Shown here in pieces: positions 56,533 through 64,000 of a DNA stretch of 64,000 bases. The number at the start of each line of letters is the position of its first letter. Position 1 is the stretch's first letter. The stretch is from Collybiopsis luxurians FD-317 M1 (Eukaryota > Basidiomycota > Agaricomycetes > Agaricales > Omphalotaceae): assembly GCA_000827265.1 (NCBI GenBank), contig KN834842.1:62001-126000 (forward strand), read 5' to 3'. The translations under genes and the position numbers were made by a program. The notes under the pieces are model-generated. The model made no database searches. It saw only the letters and a program-made list of their open reading frames with translations, and had not been told where the DNA came from.

Positions 56533-58041
56533 ATCTTACAGGCAGACACCAGTCTTGGTTGGTTAAGTACCCTTTTATTCCTGAATAGCATCTCGTGTTT
56601 CCCAGAGATGCCCAAGTTTAGAATCCGAAATAAGGAAATAAGCTGAAATGAACAGCTCGTTACTATCTTTACCCTATGCACATTTCGAGGGTGGTGACAC
56701 TTTTGTGTTTATATCTGTATTGCAAATCTAAACTCGAGGCTAGTTACGAACAAAAACGATTAAGCTTCATTCCTGGTTTTCTCTACTATAGTGAACGAGC
56801 GAAACTGTGCTAATAGAATCTTTCAACTTGGCAGGAACTCAGAAACTCGAGGTAGATGCTTGGTGGTGTTGGAAAATAATCTATCGCAATCGCACCTGAA
56901 TCGCACATACAGTGTATATTATTATTACATGGCCTGCAGTAATGAAAGTAAGTCCTACGTTAATGAAGAACCAAAATGTCGTAGTTGGTAGCGCATGCCA
57001 TTTTTGCTGCTCCTGTCATGTCAAAGCTTATGGACTCCGACAGGCAAATCTCCCGAAATGAATGGATACTGGGAGCCAAGTTTGGAAGTGACTCTTGCTC
57101 GTACAATAGATGACATAAAGATATCTTGAAAGAAGGACACCATTCGTCAACGCCATCCCGTCGAGACCCGACTCAAGACCGCCCTGTTAAGTGCATGGAA
57201 AACATATCACCTGTACTGCAAGGAACAGGATTATGAGTGGGCGAAGATAGTCAAAGAGGATAATTTTGACAGGACCCTCGATTACGGGCCATGAGGATTC
57301 AAAACCAAAAATATGGCTCAGTTTCCATTGCAGAACTTGGGCAGATTTCTGCAGATCTGCCAGTGGTAGTAATGTAATTATCGCCCACCAAGCTCGATGA
57401 CTCACTCTCCGTACCTGCGGGCGTAATTCATACCAAAGGTTACCTATGTAGCTAACCAATAGAATACGAATTCTGCGACAAAAAGGGCAAGCTCTTGGTA
57501 AGAGGTGGTACTACTTTTGCCTTGCGACAAGTTGACCGCACGGAGGGGTAAAATTGCCAACCAAGATTTGAGGGTTGTTTGAGGGAGCCAGTGTCGATGA
57601 GAAGAACGCCGGAGCCCGTTTTCTTGTCTAGTACAAATAAATGAATACGGGGTTTCAAAGTAAGTGACAATTCCTTCCTTCCCTCACATTTGACGCCGAA
57701 TGCTTCTATGAGCGTTTGCGCCTGTACACTATCAGGCTTAGTTCTTCCGAATTGAGCAACGTTCGGCTCAAGATATGGAGAAGATGTTCAGGGAACATTC
57801 CAACTATAGGGAAATCAGTCGGAAAAGTCGTCGTCTGTCGATCTTATAATCAAGAACGTGTTTCGAACTCCCGACATTTCGTTTCAGCTTCGTTCAAAAG
57901 TTCAATGCTTCGACTCGCAGCAATAATGCTGAAAGTGATCATGAACAACTATGCGTTCGGATCATCTCAGCTGTCTTCGTTGAATTAGCTGAATAGTCAG
58001 AGCTGAATATATTAATACTCCGTTAGGTAGCGTCAATGATA
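56533..58041. other. Spacer between the two SDR genes
   Basis: About 1.5 kb. Short minus-strand stretches at 57187-57670 have no family match. No gene is supported. Confidence 0.45.
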
Positions 58042-59019
58042 TTACTTATTCAAGTACGGTTCCAGCGAAGCACTTTTCAACCCCTCGACCCCGACCTTCA
58101 GGAATCCACTCTCCTTTTCTATCTGCTTCAAGAAGTCTGCTTTAAGTTCATCCACATCCCAACTTGCCCAAACAAAACGACCGTGTAACCATGACGCCTC
58201 AGGAGATGCCGCCCAAACAGAAAAATCTGCAGGTAATGCCACTGTTTCAACAAGTTCAACCTAACTATACGAGTTCGGAAGCTGCAGAAAATGCATGTAC
58301 GTACTTTCTTCCCATTTGAAAACACTTTTATCGAACAACTTGGCTGCACCCTCCGAGTATAGAATCCCCGGATGGAATGAGATAATTTGGACGTCATCTA
58401 CTGGATGCTCGTCGGCCACCCTCCCAATCAATGCAGTGAATGCCGCCTTTGACGTGGCGTATGAATTCTGTGAAAGTGCCGGATTCTGATGAATGCCACC
58501 CGTGCTGACATTCAAGAGGTAAAGTTGTTGCCCGGTCGGACGAAGAGGTTGCTGAACGAATTTCGCTGACATCAAAAAGTTGCCGCCAAGGTTGACATTG
58601 AACATATCCATGAGTTCCTGTTTATTCATAGCTAGCGTATCGGGCACCAGCGGACTGAGGGCTGCAGCATTCAGCACCAAGACGTGAACAAAGATGTTCC
58701 AAGAATGGAGAAACTCCCAAAGAGTCGCCACGGAAGAATCGTCCCCAATATCTCCTTGGTGAGAAATGAATTCTGTCCCTACCTTAAATTCCTCTCGGAG
58801 CTTCGTTACCGCGTCGTCCAAGAGTTCACTTCTTCGACCCACGATGATGATTCTGGAAGCTGAAGCTTTGGCGAACGATCGGGCGATCTCGAAGCCTAGT
58901 CCGACACCTCCACCAGTGATGAGAACGGTTTTATCGGCTTGGCTGAGGGACTGTTTGGTGGGTGAAATGGAAGGGTATGTATCGCGATGATAGGTAGTCG
59001 TCAAACTGGGGAAAGACAT
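58042..59019 (-). CDS. Short-chain dehydrogenase/reductase (SDR), copy 2
   Basis: Two exons on the minus strand: 59019-58305 and 58241-58042, giving 304 codons plus stop. Motifs: TVLITGGGVGLGFEIA, VGRRSE, LNAAAL, catalytic Ser in LNVSTGGI, and Tyr/Lys in SYATSKAAF. The tail reads LPADFSVWAASPEASWLHG as in copy 1. It is a diverged paralogue in the same orientation, from tandem duplication. The start ATG at 59019 aligns with copy 1; an earlier in-frame ATG is less likely. Confidence 0.93.
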
Positions 59020-59839
59020 GATGAAGATGGTGAAGAATTCTGCCTTCTGCCTTTTCATCCGTTTTATATTTCCTTAGATCAAAGGCACTTAACTGGAAGC
59101 GGTTAGCCCCCTTGCGTACCTGGCCAAGGTACCAATCGTGCAGAAAAAGGCATCTTGCAATTAATCTCTTCAAAATCTTTGGGCGCATTTTTCCTCGTGA
59201 AAACTATCAATATAAAAGCATCCTTTATCAGGGTCAACTTGTTTGCACAATTCATCTCACCTGAAGCCGTCTTGGTCCCTTGACTTCGGCTCTCTCTACC
59301 CTGTTTCCGTCTCTTTTGTGTTCTTTGCCGCCTCTAGATCTCTTTCGTATGTCGGCAAGCTCTTCTTGATAGAGGCTCGCCGTCACTTTTTGACCGATCG
59401 CCTGTGCGGGGTACGACCATGTGAAACAAGCGAGATGATGATGGTGGCTCAAGAAAGCAACAAGAAAGGTGATGTAATACTAATAGCAGATACATTTGCC
59501 CTTGCTAGTTGCTCCTAAACCAGTAATAAACCAGAATTTACTCTCCATTTACAACACCGGAGACTTTAGGGGAAAAAGGCGAAACTCGTCCATGGCCAGA
59601 ACTTGGATACAGCAACGCCCACAGGGTCCCGAACAACCGGAAACACCGGACTCCGGATCAGTGGCTTACTCAAAACAGCAAACGACCTCCGTTTGAGAGC
59701 GTGACCTGAGTGTTAAAAAGGTTTTTCGCCACCCCTCCCTTTTGTAACCTCTATCTCACCTGCAAGGTATAATTTGCTTCACTGTATCCCCGTTTTCTGC
59801 TTCCAGGACTTTTCCGAAGATTCGATCTCTCGTTTTTCA
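59020..59839. other. Spacer upstream of SDR copy 2 and of the zinc-finger gene
   Basis: Contains a plus-strand TATAAAAG at 59211-59218 without a clear coding gene just after it. It may start the zinc-finger transcript with a long leader or an unannotated RNA. A minus-strand AATATAAAAC at 59061-59070 could serve SDR copy 2. Confidence 0.4.
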
Positions 59840-60654
59840 ATGTCTAGTTCCCCTCGTTTAATTCTCCGAGTTCGTTTGGTTCACTTTGCTTCTCGTACCC
59901 ACTGTGCCACTCACATGTCTCGTTACCGCGGTAGTTTCTAAAGCCTGAAGACAGCCAGCCTTATGAAGACGACGACGATAAGGGTAAGGCCTGTACCGTT
60001 TGCCACACCGTCGTCGGCAATTTGAGCAGACATATGCGGATACATGCCACTGACAAAGACAAATTGAAAGTCTTTTTCATATTTTTTCTCGTGCCTCCCC
60101 CCTCTCACTGACCCGCGTTGGAACAGAATGCATCGATGTCCATATCCCAACTGTGAATTCCAAAATCTTCAAAGAACCAACGTCAACACACACATCCGAA
60201 CGCAGTTGAGTCCCATTCCCCCTTCTTTCTGCCTTTTGACCTGTGGTATCAAGCAGCCCGTTGACCGGTTCTTGTGACTCCCAGTACACAAGACAAAAAT
60301 CAGAAGTGCCCCGATTGTGCCTTTTGTTCCGTCGATCCTGCTTCTTTGACGCGTCACCGGAAGAGGATTCATGGGTACATCCCGAGGAGACGACGAACCC
60401 CGGCCTCTAGGCAGATTAAACCGAAGGCGTTGTCTGACTCTGTCAAGTCATCTCAAAATCCAGCTACCGAATCAGGGTGTAGCCGTTCGACTAGCGAAGC
60501 CATTTCTGAGAACAGCGGCGACGAGTCTGATATGGATACCGACACTGAGGTCGAATCGATGGATTCTCCGAAATCGGAGGTGTCAAATGTTCCTCCATCT
60601 CCACGCTTCATCTCGGCTTTGAAGTTTCCGGAGACGTCCCAGCACGCTCTGTAG
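59840..60654 (+). CDS. Small C2H2 zinc-finger protein (three fingers)
   Basis: Proposed start ATG at 59840. Exon 59840-59869, intron 59870-59934, then the acidic PYEDDDDKGK and finger 1 (ACTVCHTVVGNLSRHMRIH). Finger 2 is RCPYPNCEFQNLQRTNVN plus THIRT, near 60125-60210. Finger 3 is KCPDCAFCSVDPASLTRHRK plus RIHG, near 60302-60372. The tail is basic (PRRRRTPASRQ), then Ser/acidic (GDESDMDTDTEVESMDS), ending SQHAL. All Cys and His pairs for zinc are visible. It is likely a DNA-binding nuclear protein. The intron between fingers 1 and 2 does not join in frame with the best donor (GTCTTT at about 60069) and acceptor (60126), so that junction is unresolved or damaged. Confidence 0.6.
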
Positions 60655-62670
60655 ACGGCCCCGGTCGCTTGGAGGGCATCTCGTTCAACGTCACCGAAGC
60701 AAATCCGATCTGAACATCCATGCCGTTGCGAGTCTCCCTGGCCAATAGGGATACGCCGTTGCGTCCAAGATCTCGAATCGATGACTTGCTTGATTCCCGT
60801 TTCTATGCCTGATTTTGTTGGATTGTACATTTTGTACCTCAGGCTGTACTAGATTTCACACCTGCCTTTTTGCCGTTGCTTTCCTTTTTATGTCTGACAC
60901 GCTATTTGCACGCTATCGTACTGCTTTCGACGTTTTGTTGCTATTGTTGGCTTTGTCGCTGTGATAGTCGATGTATAAATTGACTGTTATATAGTTCTTG
61001 CTTCTTCATGAGTATTCTCAGGAATCTGGCGTTCGGCTCTTGGACCGCGTGCCGTTATTTCCTTGCTCGGGCCGTGTAATTAAGCGCCTAAAGTTCCATT
61101 TCGGGTCAATTCTCACGCAAATTTTTTCTGCTCCCTACCACCACCACGGCCGTCCCGTAGAAAGTGGATGGCCATGACACTTTACTGAGGGTGAGTCTGC
61201 TCTTTCCAGCTCTATCTCTCTATGATGAATATTTTTATCTCTTCACATAACCTTCGTTCTTCCGAGCAACGTATACCATACGTGAATTGCGGATAACTTT
61301 TGTGAATCCTGAATCGTCTTTTAATTTTTTCCTGCTAGTTGTCTTCTCTCTCGCGCTCTCTCTCTCTCTCTCTTCCTCTTCTTGCGTCCCTCCATACTGA
61401 CTTCTACTTAGCTACAGGAGACTGACAGTCGAAAATCTTGAAGGAAAACCGGTTGTATTAGTTACGTGCGTTTATACGTCGTTTTTTATGCTCTGTGACA
61501 TATCCTGACCGTCTTCTAGCTGTAATACACCTTCCATTTCCACACGCTCTGTCCTATATATCGATGGTAGCGCGCTCGCTTGAATGAGTGATGCGATCTG
61601 TGGATATTCTATCTCATCATCAAGAAAGGTTTTCTTGATCCTTCGGGTTTGCTCGCTTGTATTCCCAAGAGCTGGGATTTTATCGAGCTGCTAATTGGCT
61701 CTTGCGAGACGGTGTTGACACTACCTCGATCCTCCCGCTCGTGATATATAAAAGGTGGGTGATGTGGATGGGAGATTGTCGGACAGCGGACAGTGACAAA
61801 TGGTACATTCAACAGATATCCACTGTTGATAAACCGAAACTTGGATTCTATTTTCCATATTAAGCAGCTAAAGCGACCCTATTAAGCCTAAGTAAATAAT
61901 CTTTCATTATAATTTCTTAAGGCAATCTAAAGTATCTCGGTGTATATTCAGCCTTTGTAAGTACGCTCCTAGGCATTACCACTGAAGGCCAAACTGTAAA
62001 TCAATCTGTTTTGAGTTCTTGCAGATTTCAAACTCGAAAGTGGGGCGTCTATTAAGTGTGGGATTGTCCGGAGATGATCAGCCAGCAGTCATCGGAAACC
62101 CTTGCCTCTTTCCTGACTGTTGGATACCTATTGGAATCCAAGGTTCCCATTTTGATGACCTGATGTTTCTATCCTAGTCTTGACTGCCTGATTCCTTCTT
62201 TAAAGTTCATTATGGAAATCCTGAGGACCTCCTTATCGCCTTCTAGCTTAAAATTTTAGTTTTTAATTACTTAATGAGTCTGAAATACTTGTCCAAGGCT
62301 CAACGTGAAGAAAATGGCACAAAACGGGGAAAGGAAACCTAAGTAGATAAACCCCTAACCTTAACGCTATGGTAAGTGCTTTCACTGTGTGCATCACCGC
62401 GGTGCATCTAATGGACAATCTATGAAAGAGTCCTCGGCTCCTATCTGGATGGTCATTATATGTGAAGTATACAGTCCTGAGTCTGCGATCTTGTGAAGGT
62501 TAAAAATAAGCCGCGATATCACGGTGATAGACACGCTGCGCAAAGGGGATTCTAAGGTCCCGACAATTGAACAAAAAAAGGTGAATACCTGCTGGTAAAC
62601 GTTGATAAAGCACCCCGTATATCTGGCTGGATTGTGAATAAAGCATCAGCTTCTGTGGATTTTGCTAGAG
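60655..62670. other. Region without a supported gene
   Basis: About 2 kb. It contains a CT-rich microsatellite ((TC)n near 61350-61375) and A/T-rich stretches. Open stretches at 61609-61863 on both strands have no family match. Confidence 0.45.
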
Positions 62671-63959
62671 TTATCCCAAATGTACCAAAGGATACTGCAA
62701 GATGTTCAAGTTAGAACTTGAGCTCAAAACCAGGACCACTCGATACACACATAGAACGTTGATATATTGATCTATAAGAGATTGTGAGGATGATATTCTG
62801 AAAAGAAAAGGCAATCCAGCACTAACTGCATTCACAAAAGCCATCAAACTTTGAAATGTGAATTGGAACAGGATAAGCACATTTATTTCTGCACGTTCAC
62901 CAATCAACGGACTCACCTAAAGTATAGAGATCCTATAAAAACTGAATTACTCTATCCGGCCTGACAAGATGATAAAAAACAGGTGTATGCTTCTTACCAT
63001 CGCGAAGAATAATGTCAGTTAAAGGTATCCTGAGTTTTCGGAGTGTCCGCAGCTCGTGACGGGTTTTGTAGGCTCTAAAGAGTGTCATAAAAAATAATGT
63101 CAAATCGTACAAGAACGAAGCCTCCCAAGCAGCTGCAATTTCTACCCAGAAAGTTGAGGAAGTAAAATACTTCATAGGCCTGTCGGCGACATAGTACGTA
63201 CTAACAGATCTGTATTGCGATGAGAAAGGCGAGAGGTTGAACGATGAGAGTTGCGCACGTAATAAATGAGAATTCCGTATGGCACCCTACAGGAGTTTCT
63301 TCCGAATGATTTGTTTGGTCGAAGAACGTCGAAAACTATAACAAGGTTCGGTCGAAGCAAGTTTATAGGACTGAATAGAGCACTTACAATTGACAGAGAA
63401 GTCAACACAGCGGCAATTAAAAGCAGAATAGCGAGGACGCGCTTACTGCAATGGTACAAGGCATATATGCGGACGGTGAGGAGCACTGTCAGTAAGTTGA
63501 TACAAGATCACTTTAGTTTTATGAACTTATAAAATTGAGCTTACAACCAACTATGACCTGCATAGTGACGAGCAAAACCAGCTGGAAGATATTGAGCAAC
63601 TGACAGCTGAGGGATGTGTCAGTTCCCAGTTGCAATGATTTAAACGCGGAGTATCCCGCACCTCTTCCATTTGAAAAATCAGCCAAAAGCTTGGTTGAAA
63701 GAAAGGTACTTACTGATTCCGGAAGGTGGGCAGAAAAGGATGATACGGTCACGACAACGTTTCCCAGAAGTGCCAAGTAGCGACCAAAGAAGAAAAGCGC
63801 AGCACTTATGCGCACCGGGCCTTTCCATAGATATTGAACTTCATCCGCTGCGAGAACTGTCAATACAAGGACTGGTGTTGACCATGTAGTATAAAATACG
63901 TACCAAGGGTTAGCAGATGATCCCAGCACAAGATCGCTGAGTATTGCTCTAAGGTTCAG
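62671..63959 (-). CDS. DUF6533-type multi-pass membrane protein (5' end outside window)
   Basis: The minus-strand gene enters from the right edge. The first visible exon starts at 63959 after a TTTCAG acceptor. It carries the DUF6533 hallmark VLAADEVQYLWKGPVRIS followed by FFFGRYLALLGNVVVTV. Later hydrophobic exons read NIFQLVLLVTMQVIV, TVRIYALYHCSKRVLAILLL and WEASFLYDLTLFFMTLFRAY, then the cytoplasmic RIPLTDIILRDG and FQSLMAFVNAVSAGL, ending near 62671. These form about seven hydrophobic segments. The family is abundant in Agaricomycetes and its function is unknown. The joins around 63713/63660 and the last exons are not resolved. Confidence 0.65.
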
Positions 63960-64000
63960 CTGAAATTAAAAGATAGAGAACATACTTATCGAGAATAATT

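Noticed and set aside
61340..61380. Possible CRISPR-like or functional repeat (TC-rich)
   Set aside because: Simple dinucleotide microsatellite; CRISPR arrays are not expected in a fungal nuclear genome.

Overview
The window comes from a basidiomycete fungus, almost certainly an Agaricomycete (mushroom-forming class). The evidence is the dense short introns of about 45-100 nt with GTRAGT donors and CTNA branch points, a class I hydrophobin, an NLR-like protein with a degenerate WD40 tail, a DUF6533-type membrane protein, an F-box-like gene and secreted peptidases. I cannot name the species. All exon models were built by hand from splice signals and reading-frame continuity and have not been checked against transcripts.

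Layout. 1-9.2 kb: the 3' part of an NLR/STAND-type gene, a multi-exon gene of unknown function, and a 456-codon gene whose middle is an array of 25 consecutive 3-nt microexons (6851-8737). 9.7-17 kb: a hydrophobin, then decayed sequence with a broken CFEM-type gene, telomere-like G-rich repeats, hairpin-rich AT-rich DNA and a P450 N-terminal relic. 17-24 kb: an M28 aminopeptidase (minus), a PTR2/POT peptide transporter (plus) and a pepsin-type aspartic protease (minus). Together these would cleave external protein, trim the peptides and import them.

25.6-37.4 kb is a tandem segmental duplication of a 7TM-like gene plus a GMC oxidoreductase. Both 7TM copies are intact, while the GMC gene survives only in the second unit and is a short relic in the first. 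37.8-41.7 kb holds an F-box-like gene and a second M28 aminopeptidase with the same exon structure as the first. 42.2-48.5 kb is a tandem duplication of an aromatic/histidine ammonia-lyase. In both copies the catalytic Ala-Ser-Gly that forms the MIO cofactor is encoded by an isolated 8-nt microexon.

49-64 kb: an unrecognised ORF, a two-domain cupredoxin-like surface protein, a decayed GH43-like glycosidase, two SDR paralogues, a small three-finger C2H2 gene, and a DUF6533-type membrane protein running off the right edge.

The strongest candidate for something undescribed is the microexon array. All 25 microexons are exact single codons in phase 0 between two in-frame coding exons, and the flanking exons are also in frame with each other. 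Any subset could therefore be skipped without a frameshift, and the inserted segment is Phe/Leu/Asp-rich.
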